A stretch of 64,000 bases of DNA from Anaeramoeba ignava (taxonomy: Eukaryota; Metamonada; Anaeramoebidae). Below are positions 31,375 through 42,766 of the stretch, in pieces. Location: the NCBI GenBank assembly GCA_028826165.1, contig JAPDFW010000120.1:1-64000 (forward strand), read 5' to 3'. Position 1 is the first letter of the stretch. Each line of letters begins with the position of its first letter. The notes beneath the pieces are model-generated. The model had not been told where the DNA came from. It made no database searches and worked only from the letters and a program-made list of their open reading frames with translations. The translations under genes were made by a program, and so were the position numbers.

Positions 31375-31539
31375 AAAAACAAAGCTTTTTCTTTCCAATT
31401 TATCATTTTCAAATTCAAATCCAAAAGTTCAAAATTCAAAATTCGAGAAAATCAAAATTTTTTTTTTCTTCTTTGAATTTGGGAAATAAAAAAAAAAAAT
31501 CAAAAAGAAAATTTTTTCATTTTTTTTTTCATTTTTCTT

Positions 31540-32885
31540 ATGATGGATTTAGATGAAGATTCACCATTTTTTGCAACAAGAAGAATCCGTTCAATTTCTA
31601 AAGAAGTTCCACAAGCAAGACTTCCACTTAATTCGATTCCATTACAAATAAAACGAACAAAACCAAAAAATCATTCAAAACATCAACAAAAGCAATCAAA
31701 TAAAAATAAAGACAAAGAAACGCAAATAACGAATTCTTCAGAATTTGAAACACTGGGCAATTCAAGTTTCAGTGAATCAGAAAATCAAGTTCAAATGCAA
31801 CAAGAACAAGATCCCCAATTGTTATTTCAGCCAAATTTAACGCCATTTCGAAATCAAAATCAGGGAAAAAAACAGAAAACAATCAATGAAGATATTTTAC
31901 AGAAAAAACGTAAATCTCTTCATATAATTTACTCAATTTATGAGAGTTTTTTTTGATTAATATTAATTGATGTTTTTTAAATTTTCAAGTTGAAATGTTC
32001 ACAAAACAATTTGAAAAAAAAGAGCAAATCAATTTGGCAAAAAAGGAGTTCAGAACAAAAAAAGCGCAAGAAGAATCTGAGATTAAAAGAGCCACTTTCC
32101 AAAAAGAAGTGTTTAGTTTTGGGCCACAAAAGTTTATTGAAAGAGAAACAAATATAATTGTAATTTTTTAAATGAATTTTTTAAATGAATTTTTTAAATG
32201 AATTTTTTTAATTGAAATTTTTTAATAGAAAGAAGAGGTTTTTGATTCACATGAACAAGAAATTGAAATGTTTGGCAATATTTTTGAAGAACCTTGTAAA
32301 CTTCCTTTATTAGAAACTAAACAAAATGAAGTTCAAAATGAAAAGGATTTAGAAGAAGATTTTGAAGAGAAAATTGCAAATGATTTATTTTTGGATTCTG
32401 ATGGGAATTTATTAGAAAAAGAGATGTTTTGGATGCAATTTCCAGCAAGAATGCCATTTTTATTTAGTACATCAAATACTTTAGAACAAAATCAAAATCA
32501 AAATGAAAATCAAAATGAAAATTTAAATGAAAATCAAAACAATGAAAATCAAAATCAAAATCAAAATAATCAAAATCAAAATCAAACTATCAATTTTAAT
32601 GAGATTAGAAAACTAAAAAAAGATAAAATTGTTAACAATAAAGAATCTGGAAGAATTGGATCTTTATATATTCATAAATCTGGAAAAGTTAGAATCAAAT
32701 TGGGAGAAAATATTTTATTTTCAGTAAATCAAGGAATTTCTCCTCATAATTATCAAACTGGAGTATTGATAGATAAAAATGGAAATTGTTGTCAAGTTGG
32801 AGATAAGTTTAAGAAAATAGTTTGTTATCCAAATTTGAATTCTATGATTGAAGCAATTTCAAGTGATATGGAATTTGAAAAATAA
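31540..32885 (+). CDS. RNA polymerase III subunit RPC4 (POLR3D/Rpc53) homologue
   Basis: Three exons, 31540-31909, 31990-32159 and 32229-32885, join in frame to 398 residues. The C-terminal domain matches RPC4: NNKESGRIGSLYIHKSGKVR, LGENILFSVNQG and KKIVCYPNLNSMI. Upstream lies the short LPLLE motif and FWMQFPARMPF, corresponding to the family's QLP segment. RPC4 forms the Rpc53/Rpc37 (TFIIF-like) heterodimer of Pol III, acting in initiation, termination and reinitiation at tRNA and 5S genes. The basic N-terminal half (KRTKPKNHSKHQQKQSNK) is typical. An NQNENQ insert (about 32480-32585) between motifs comes from the local TCAAAA repeat. Confidence 0.85.
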
Positions 32886-32999
32886 AAATAAAATTAAAAC
32901 GGAAATTTATTAATTTTGGAAAATTTAAAATGAAAAATTTAAAAGAAATTAAAATGAAAAATTTAAAAGAAAAGGAGAATGTAAATGGAAAATCAAAAT

Positions 33000-35900
33000 C
33001 TAATAAGCTCTTGCAACATAAGCCCAACAAACAGCATCTTTCTGAGTCATAATGCATTTAGTACCATTTGCAGGAGGAGCTTCTTTTGGGTCAAAACCGC
33101 GAATTTCTGCACCAGTTTGTTCCTTCAAAACGGCTTCTGCTTCTTTTCCATCAGGACCATTAGAATGGAAAGGAATTTTAGCAAAACCTCCAAAGGCAAG
33201 AGCCTCTTTAACTTCTTCTATTGAGTTGCAAACTTTGATTCTTGCTTCATGAAATTCTTTTGCTTTTTTAGATAATATTTCTTGAGTCATGTCACATCCT
33301 GATTTGATTTCTGAAATGATTTCTTCTTCTTTTACTTCTTTTTTCTCTCCATTTATTCTGTAAACAAATACTACTTGTTGTTTTTGAATGTCTTTTGGTC
33401 CTACTTCTATTCTAATTGGAATTCCTTTCATTTCCCAGAAATAGTATTTGTTTCCTGGTGATTGTTGTGAATCATCTACTTTTACTCTATATCCTGCTTT
33501 TTTTATCATTTTTGCATGTTCTTGTGCTTTTTCGATAATCATTTTTTGTTTTGCTTTGTTTCCAAAAAGGATTGGAATAATCACGACATGATAACTTTTA
33601 AGAATTAAATTAAAATTCATTTAAGAATTAAATTAAAATTCATTTTGAAATTTAAATTAAAATTAAAATTAAAATTCATTTATAAATTAAAATTCATTTT
33701 GAAATTAAAATTGAAATTAAAATTTAAATTATTATTAAAATTCATTTTGAAATTAAAATTAAAATTAAAATTAAAATTAAAATTAAAATTCATTTATAAA
33801 TTAAAATTATTTAAATTAAAATTAAAATTAAAATTAAATTAAAATTAAAATTCATTTATAAATTAAAATTCATTTTAAAATTCATTTTAAAATTAAAATT
33901 GAAATTAAAATTATTAATATTAAAATTCATTTTGAATATTTAAATATTTACTAAGAAATAAGAGGAGGCATAATCAAACCCTTATTATCACCATGAATAG
34001 AAACAACAGCAGCAAGAATTCTTGAAGAAACACCATAACAAGTCATATAAGCGAATTGAGATTTTTGTTTTCTATCATTAAATTGAATTTGAAAAGGTTT
34101 TGCGAATTTTTGACCCAAATAATGAGCACCAACAGTTTGCATAACTTTACCATCAGGCATTATAATATCCAAAACATCAGTAAATTCAGCACCAGCAAAT
34201 TTATCCCAATCAGGTCTTCTTATTCTAAGACCATAAATACCAAGCTTGTCTTCAATTACGTTGCGATATCCGACCCACGCTTGCTCTAAGTTCTCAAGCG
34301 CATCTTTTTCTGTTTCGTGAACTGTGTGTGCTTCGTTAAATGGTATCTCACGAACTCGAATCAATGGATGTGTGTTCTTTGTTTCGTATCGGAATACTGT
34401 GCATGTTTGATATACTTTTAATGGTAAATCTCGGAAAGACCGAATCCATAATGCAAACATGCTATACATCGCCGTTTCGCTTGTTGGTCGTAATGCAAAT
34501 GGTACTTCTAATTCACTTTCTCCCCCTTTTAATACCCAGAAACATTCCTTCATAAATCTTATTTTTTGGTTTTAATTTCAAAATGAATTTTCAATATTAA
34601 TATTAATTTTAATTTTAATTTCAAAATGAATTTTAATTTTAATATTAATATTAATTTTGATTTTAATTTTAATTTTAATTTATAATTGAATTTTAATTTT
34701 AATATTAATTTTAATTTATAAATGAATTTTAATTTATAAATGAATTTTAATTTATAAATGAATTTTAATTTATAAATGAATTTTAATTTATAAATGAATT
34801 TTAATTTTAATTTTAATTTTGATTTTAATTTTAATTTTAATATTAATTTTGATTTTAATATTAATTTATAAATGAATTTTAATTTATAAATAAATTTTAA
34901 TTTTGATTTTAATATTAATTTTAATATTAATTTTAATTTTAATTTATAAATGAATTTTCAATATTAATAATTTTAATTTTGATTTTAATTTTAATTTTAA
35001 TTTTAATTTTAATTTATAAATGAATTTTAATTTATAAATGAATTTTAATTTATAAATGAATTTTAATTTATAAATGAATTTTAATTTAAAGCTACCCAGC
35101 AATATGCTCTTTTTCTTTTTCAAGAAAATCTTTTGGAATACATGTTGGAAACATAACTCTTTGAATATCTTGTGAATCCCATTCATATTCAATAAGTTTC
35201 ATAATTTCTGTTTCTAAAAAGCATCCAAAAGGACGGAAAACTGGCATTCCTTTAATTGGATATCTTTTATCAACAAGTTCTATTATAAAAAATAGAAAAT
35301 AATTTATATTTATATTTATATTTTAATTTATATTTATATTTATAATTATATTTATATTTATATTTATATTTATATTTATATTTATATTTATATTTATATT
35401 TATATTTATATTTATATTTATATTTATATTTATATTTATATTTATATTTATATTTATATTTATATTTATATTTATATTTATATTTATATTTATATTTATA
35501 TTTATATTTATATTTATATTTATATTTATATTTATATTTATATTGATATATTTATATTTTATATTATAATTATATTTATATTTATATTTATATTTATATT
35601 TATATTTATATTTATTTTTTATATTTTTATATTTATAATTATTTATATTTTATATTTATATTTAGATTTTATATTTATTTTATATTTATATTTATATTTA
35701 TATTTATATTTATATTTATATTTATATTTATATTTATATTTATATTTATATTTATATTTATATTTATATTTATATTTTATTTATATTTATTTTATATTTA
35801 GATTTATTTATATTTTTATATTTATATTTATATTTATATTTATATTTATATTTATATTTATAATTTATATTTATATTTATATTTATAATTATATTTATAT

Positions 35901-36331
35901 TTATATTTATATTTATATTTATATTTATATTTATATTTATATTTATATTTATATTTATATTTATATTTATATTTATATTTATATTTATATTTATATTTAT
36001 ATTTATATTTATATTTAGATTTAGATTTATATTTAGATTTTTTACCTGAAATTTCCAGAATTCCTTCATACCAAACTGGAAATTCTTTTATTTTATCAGC
36101 TGAAAATGTTACTTTTTCTTGGTCTTTTGCTCCTTGGAAAGTCGCTTTTTTCTTTTTTTGTTTCTTTTTCCTTTCTTGTTCTTTATTATCTTTTTTAATT
36201 TCTTGTTTAATTTCTTGTTTAATTTCTTGTTTAATTTCTTTATTATCTTTGTCTTGATTATCTTTATTGTCTTGATTATCTTTATTTTCTTGTTCTTTAT
36301 TTTCTTGTTCTTGTTGTTGTCTACTACTCAT
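33000..36331 (-). CDS. Prolyl-tRNA synthetase, class II, archaeal-like
   Basis: Four exons, 36331-36046, 35279-35096, 34557-33952 and 33594-33000, join in frame to 556 residues. The N-terminus is a Lys/Glu/Gln-rich extension ([12 protein letters not shown]). The catalytic core follows: [64 protein letters not shown] (proline pocket), [15 protein letters not shown] (motif 2), [13 protein letters not shown] and [13 protein letters not shown] (motif 3). The anticodon-binding domain and the C-terminal Pro domain (ending [10 protein letters not shown]) are present. The [11 protein letters not shown] and [10 protein letters not shown] readings resemble archaeal ProRS more than the usual animal or fungal type. 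It charges tRNA-Pro. Introns of 0.36, 0.54 and 0.77 kb are filled with hexamer repeats. Confidence 0.93.
33604..33945. repeat. Intron 3 of ProRS: AATTAA-type repeats
   Basis: The intron consists of AAATTA units with recurring AATTCATTTATAAATT and AATTCATTTTGAAATT spacers. The latter recur in many introns of the window. Confidence 0.85.
34562..35092. repeat. Intron 2 of ProRS: TTTTAA repeats with TTATAAATGAA spacers
   Basis: TTTTAA and TTTTGA units are interleaved with at least ten copies of ATTTATAAATGAATTTTAA, so two repeat scales coexist. Confidence 0.85.
35290..36040. repeat. (TATTTA)n tract in intron 1 of ProRS
   Basis: About 750 bp of nearly pure TATTTA hexamers, the same unit as in the dTMP kinase intron, with a few irregular segments near 35545-35670. 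Confidence 0.95.
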
Positions 36332-36623
36332 TTCAAAATAAGAAAATGAAAAAAATAGAAAAATGAAAAATGAAAAAATTGGAAAAAAAATTTTTATTTA
36401 AATTTTTATTTAATTAAAACGTCATATGACATATTACATATTTTTAATTATATATATAAATAAATATGATGAAAAAAAATAATTTTTCTCCTTTATTATT
36501 TTTTCTCCTTTTTTTATTTATTTTTTTTTATTTTTGATCTTGTTTATTTTAATCATTTTTTCTTTTATTTTTCTTTTATTTTTCTTTTTCTTTTTTTCTT
36601 TTTGTTTGGGTTATTAAAAAATT
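36332..36623. other. Divergent spacer, AT-rich
   Basis: It separates ProRS (-) and the first FN3 receptor (+). One motif, GTCATATGAC at 36421, is palindromic and stands out from the homopolymers; it could be a binding site but has no second copy that I see. Confidence 0.4.
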
Positions 36624-39600
36624 ATGCAAAAATTAATAAAAATAATAATTTTGATCTTTGTTTTTCTTCCAATTTTTGTGACTTCAATACCATGTAATTT
36701 CTATGTTGATAGACATGGAGAAGATAATTCAAAATGTTCAGAATCAAGTCCATGTCAACATATTGAAGCAGCAATAAGTCTTTTAAAAGCTGATGGACAA
36801 GGAATTTGTATTAATGAAGGAATTTATTATATTAGTAAAACTTTGGAACATTCTGAATACGCTTTTCATTTAATTGGACTTGATGGTTCTGATGTTACTG
36901 AAATTAATGGTGGAAATGTTTTGCAATGTTTGTATTATAAATTAAAAGTTACTCAACCAGAAATTTTTGTTATTGGTATTACTTTTCAAGATTGTCTTTC
37001 GGAAAAGAATGGTAAATTTATCCCTCCAAAAAACAAATAAAACAAAAGAAATTTTTATTTGAAAAAAATTTTTTTTGTTTTGTTGATTTCAAATAAACAA
37101 TTTTTTTTTTGTTCTCAATTCCCATTTCAAATCAAAATCAATATAAATATAAATCTAAATATCAATTTAAATATAAATATAAATATAAATATAAAATTAA
37201 AAATAAATATAAATATAAATATAAATATAAATATAAATATAAATATAAATATAAAATTAAAATTAAAATAAATATAAATATAAATATAAATATAAATATC
37301 AATTTAAATATAAATATAAATATAAAATCAAATTTAAAATTAAATATAAATATAAATATAAAATCAAAATCAAAATTAAAATCAAAATTAAAATTAAAAT
37401 TAAAATAAATATAAATATAAATATAAATATAAATATAAATATAAATATAAATATAAATATAAATATAAATATAAATTAAAATTAAAATTAAAATTAAAAT
37501 TAAAATCAAAATTAAAATTAAAATTAAAATTAAAATTAAAATAATATTCATAATTAAAATCATTTGAAATTAGGAGGAGCAATTGAAATGCAATGCGAAC
37601 AACCACTACAAACTAATGTTATTAGAAATTGTTATTTCTATAAAAATAATGCACGAAATTCAGGAGGAGCAATTTATGCAGATAATTGCCATTTAAGTTT
37701 ACAAAATTTAAGAATTGAAGGGAATCAAGCAGATAACACAGGAGGAGGATTTGCTTGTTATTCAGAAGTAGATCACCCAGATATTGAATTTAATAATGTG
37801 ACAATTGTTGATAATGAAGGAGGAGAACCATTGAATATTGATGATATTCTTCCTGGAAGTGGATCTTTTATTTCCCCAAAAGCACCACTTCATTCTTGCA
37901 CTTATAATAATAGCGCAGAAATTTTAAAAGATTGTAATTTATGTTTTAATGGTGGAAATTGTCAACCTAATGGTGAATGTGTTTGTCAACCTGGTTCAGG
38001 CCAACCTTCTCCTCAGTGTGAATTTTGTGAACTTGGTTATTATTCTGATTTAGGGCAAGACTGTATGGAATGTGAAAATGATAAATATGCTCCACAAAAA
38101 GGAACTATTCAATGTTTGGATTGTCCAGAAGGATCAACAACTGATGGACCAGGTAAATTGATATAAAAATTAAAATCAAATTTAAAATTAAAATCAAAAT
38201 TAAAATTAAAATTCATTTATAAAATCAAAATTAAAATTTAAATAGGACAATATGAATGCACTCCTCAACAAGTTACAAATGTTCATCTTATAACTGCAAC
38301 ATCAACTTCTCTTAAAATTGGTTGGACAAATCCAACACTTTTTTCAATTGATGGTTATGCAATCTATTATAAATTAGAAGGTAACCCAGAAATAAAGATT
38401 CCAATTAGTGGATCGAGAACATGGATAGAAATCACAAATCTTGAATCAGGAAATTATACTATCGAAATTGCTGCACATAATTCACAAGGATATGGAGAGA
38501 AAACACCACCATATCCATTCCAAACACTTCCTCCTTCATCACCAAGTGAAGTAACAAATCTTCAAGAATCAACTCAAGAAAAAACTTCAACAAGTTGGAA
38601 AATTGTATGGTCTCATCCACTTAATGATGGTGGATCTCCAATAACAACTTATGAAATTGGTTATTGTGAAATTGGAAAAGATGATTGGGTTTATCATAAT
38701 GTATCAACAAGTATAACATCTTATGTTGCAAATGGTTTATTATCAGGTGAATATAATGTAACTGTTAGAGCTGCAAATAATTATCATTTTGGAAATATTT
38801 CAAATATCACAATTTGGACACTTCCAGCAATATCTCCTTCAATTATGGATCCTGTTTCTTTACATTCTAAAACTTCAGTTTCACTTGAATTAACTTGGAT
38901 TCCTCCAACAAGTAATGGAGGTAAATTAATTTATGGATATGAAATTATTGGTTATGGGCCACAATCTATTCAAATTGAAGTTGAAAATATCACAACTTAT
39001 AATATTACTGGATTATTATCAGGAGAATATTCAATTAAAATTAGAGCATTAAATGGAATACCTGGAAATTTTTCAATTAGTGTTAATTTCTCAACAGATG
39101 ATCCTAAACCTCCTTCAAAAATTGAAAATATTCAATTTATTTCAAACACACAATCATCAATAAACTTTAATTGGACAATTCCTGAAAATGGAGGAAGTTC
39201 ATTAATTGGATATAGATTAAGTTATAGAATATCAGGAAGCAATGATAGTTGGACATATGTTACAATTTCACCTCCAATAAATATTTATGAAATTGATTCA
39301 CTTTTGAATGGAAGTTATGATATTATAATTCAAGCTAAAAATGAAAAAGGACTTGGAATAGAAAGTGATATTGTTACTTTTAATACAGCTTCACCAACCG
39401 AACCATCACAAATTATAACTGCTAATAAAATTGAAGGTGAATCAACATCAATATCCCTTGAATGGGAAGAACCTTTTAATGGAGGATTACTTATTGATAA
39501 TTATCAAATTGATTATAAAGTTTCAACAGATCTTGAATTTAATGAATCAGCATTTACAAATTCAACAAACACATCAATCACAATTAATGGATTACAATCT

Positions 39601-42033
39601 GGAAAAAATTATTCTTTTATAATAAGAGCAAGTAATCAAATTGGATGGGGAAATTTTTCAATAATATTTACTTTTTCAACAGGAAATTCAAGTACACCTT
39701 CTGCTGTTCAACATCTTCAATCAATTTCATCAACTTCAACATCAATTACACTTCAATGGGAAGAACCTTCTAATACTGGAGGAGAAGAAATTATCAAATA
39801 TACAATTTATTATAAAAGATTAGATTATCCAGGTTGGTTATATAATAATTATTTTGTTGAACCATCACAAAGTATATTCAATTATACAATAACTGGATTA
39901 TTATCATCAAATTATACAATCAATGTAACAGCATCTAATTTAAATGGAGAAGGTGATATTTCATCAATTAATACTCAAACTCAATTACCAACAACACCAG
40001 ATCAACCAAGAAACATAAGTTTAATTTCTTCAACAAAAGGAAGTGTTTATATTACATGGCAACAACCATTATCAAATGGAGGAGCACAAATCACGAATTA
40101 TAGTATTTCATGGGAAAGTATTGATGAAGGAACAACAACAGGAAATATTATGATTCCATCAACTCCATTAAGTCGTAATTTAAGTGTAAATTATTCAGGA
40201 AATTATACAATTTATATTTCAGCAATCAATATAGCTGGAAATGGAACAAATCAAACATCTTCTGTTGAAACACTTTCAGCAACTGTTCCAGAACAAATCA
40301 ATGAATTAACTCACAATGGTTCAACAACAACATCATTTAGTATTGGATGGAAAAGACCTTATCATGGAGGAAAAGAAATATTATATTTTGATATTAATTG
40401 TACTGATGGAGAAAGTATTTTTGAATATACATTACAAACATCAAATCAATCAATTATTTATGAAGTAACAAATCTTTTTTATGCAACATATTCTTGCCAA
40501 GTTTCTTCAAACAATTCTATTGGAAGAAGTCTTATATCAAATCCTTGTGATTTTTATACATTATATCCTTCTGCACCTTCAAGTGTTAGAAACATTTCAC
40601 TTATCAACAGAACTTCAAGTTCATTATTTTTGAATTGGATTGAACCATTATCAACTGGAGGAAAACCTATATATACATATGAAATTACACATAATCACAG
40701 TTTTAATGCTATTGAAACAAATTCAACTGAAACTTATTTCAATTTAACTGAACTTGAATCAGGAAATTATTCAATTCAAATATGGGCAAAAAATTCAAGA
40801 GGAGCATCACCAGATTGTGATCCATTTAATACTGAAACTCTTGAAGCACAAATACCATTTAGTGTTGATACATTTAGAGCTGATGATGTTAATAGATATT
40901 CAATTAAATACAAATGGAATCAACCACCAAGTAGTGGAAAACCAATTTTATCTTATATTTTTACAGTTAATCAAACAATAGATTCAACAATAGTTACAAA
41001 TCAAACATTAAGTAATACAACATTTGAATATTTAGTTAATGGATTAAATCATTCAAGTAATTATACAGCTCAAATATTTGCAATTAATGTACTTGGAGCA
41101 GGAACACCAATCACAATAATTAATGAAACAAGAGGATTTATTCCTGAACAAATAAGTGAAGTTAATTCAACTTCATATTATTATCAAGTTTTATTTGAAT
41201 GGATATATGATGATCCAGATTTAACAGGATATACAATCAATATTACAAGTAACGATAATACAACCAACAAAACTATCAAAGTTTTAAATCCAACAGCAAG
41301 CTCTTCAATTATCACAAATTTAATACCAGCAACTGATTATGAAATTATAATTCGAGCTGAAATTTATCAAAATTACAGTGAATGGAGTTTACCATATTCA
41401 GTTCGTACTTTAGATTATCATCCAGAAAAAATTCAAAACATTTCAATGATAAGAAAAACTGATACAAGTTTAACATTAGAATGGAATGAACCACGCAATA
41501 ATGGACAACCAATAACAAAATATAATTTAGATATTAGTGATGAAACAGGAATAATAGAATTTATAATTGAAGCAGCAACAAATTCAGTAGTTATTGGAGA
41601 TTTAAATTCAACAACAACTTATTTAATTCAAATATCAGCAGTAAATGATATTGGAGAAGGAGAATGGAGTGATATTATGAATTTCACAACAGATTCAAAA
41701 CAAGAAACATCAAGTTCAAATTCCAAAGCACCAGTATATATTGGAGTTGGAGTTAGTGCAGGAGTTGTTGTTGTTGGACTTGGACTTTTCATTTTCTTTT
41801 ATCGAAGGAAGAAAGCAGTTAAAGTTACAGCATCTGTTAATGTTTATTCTGTTAATGATGATGATGATGATTTAGGAAGAGATTTGGATGAGAGAAACAA
41901 TGGTCTTGATAAGAAAGGAGATGAAGATGATGTTTCAAGTATAGTAATGCAAACAATCAAAGCTGAAGAAGATTTATATTTGGAAAGCGTTAAACATGAA
42001 AGTTCCGTTTTTAGTACAACAAAATTAAACTAA
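36624..42033 (+). CDS. Beta-helix/EGF-like/12xFN3 single-pass receptor, copy 1
   Basis: Exons 36624-37011, 37574-38152 and 38246-42033 join in frame to 1584 residues. A signal peptide (IIILIFVFLPIFVTSIP) leads into a pectin-lyase-like parallel beta-helix region (CNFYVDRHGEDNSKC, then [19 protein letters not shown]). A cysteine-rich EGF/laminin-like module follows ([35 protein letters not shown]). Twelve fibronectin III domains then run to about residue 1480, each with WxxP and a GY/YxI strand. A transmembrane helix ([19 protein letters not shown]) and an acidic cytosolic tail ([13 protein letters not shown]...) end the protein. Sequons are frequent, as in a glycosylated surface receptor or adhesin. 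Function is inferred from architecture. Confidence 0.88.
37138..37560. repeat. Intron 1 tract of receptor copy 1 (AAATAT and AAAATT hexamers)
   Basis: About 420 bp of AAATAT units grade into AAAATT units. The corresponding intron in copy 2 is three times longer and of different composition. Confidence 0.9.
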
Positions 42034-42261
42034 ATCATCATAATTCCAATTTTCTAATTTTAATTTTGAAAAAAAAATGTTGATTTTCAAGAACACAAAT
42101 TAATTTCAATTTGAATTTCTTTTTTCTTTTTTCTTATTTCTTTTTTCTTATTCCAAAATCAACATTAATTTCTTTCTTTCTTTCTTTTTTCTTTTCAAAA
42201 AAAAACAAAATTCAAAATTAAAATTTTCAAAACAAAAAAAAAAAGATTTAGATTTTTATTT
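42034..42261. other. 3' flank of receptor copy 1
   Basis: T- and A-rich, with TTTCTTTC runs. It matches the flank of copy 2 (49042-49290) closely, including AATGTTGATTTTCAAGAACA, which confirms a shared duplication unit. Confidence 0.7.
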
Positions 42262-42540
42262 AAATTTTTCTTTTCCAATTCTACAATTAATCATTTCAGA
42301 ATGAATAGATAATATTTCTTTGTTTAAAAATTCAATTTTTAAATCAGATTGAGATTTTTTCTGATAAAGTGATTTAAAATTTTCAGAAAAACTATCATAT
42401 TTATGAAAAATTTTTATTCTTTCTTTAGCATCTTTATGAAGTAATAAATAATCTATTGTTGTAATTAAATCTTGATTTAAAGGATCTATATTATCTTTTT
42501 TTTTAATTGAAAAAATTGAATTAATTTAAATAAAAAAAAG
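42262..42540 (-). pseudogene. Orphan fragment of the ankyrin-BTB gene's last exon
   Basis: The minus strand reads DNIDPLNQDLITTIDYLLLH, then HKYDSFSENFKSLYQKKSQS, then INCRIGKEK and a stop. This is nearly identical to the start of exon 3 of the gene at 49299-52293. About 600 bp of that exon are missing at the junction near 42268, and the upstream exons are absent. It is a passenger of the tandem duplication that created the two receptors and has no promoter or start. Confidence 0.85.
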
Positions 42541-42766
42541 GATTTTTCTCCTTTTTTTTTTGATTTTTTTATTTTTCACCTTTTAATTTAATTTTATTTT
42601 ATTTTAAATAAAAGAGAAATAAATAAAATCCGGCAAAATGTTTTATTTAATTTTTTTTATTGTTTTTTCTTTTTTATTCCCTTTTTTTATTTTAGATAAT
42701 TTGTTTTTTTCAATTTCATTTTTTTCTTTTCAATTTCAATTTTTTCTTCAATTTTTTTTTGGATTA
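42541..42766. other. 5' region of receptor copy 2
   Basis: T-rich leader. An upstream in-frame ATG at 42638 would add a Phe-rich extension, but the ATG at 42767 gives the same signal peptide as copy 1 and is preferred. Confidence 0.55.

Noticed and set aside
42638-42766. N-terminal extension of receptor copy 2
   Set aside because: The extension is Phe-rich low complexity; the ATG at 42767 gives the same signal peptide and exon length (388 bp) as copy 1.
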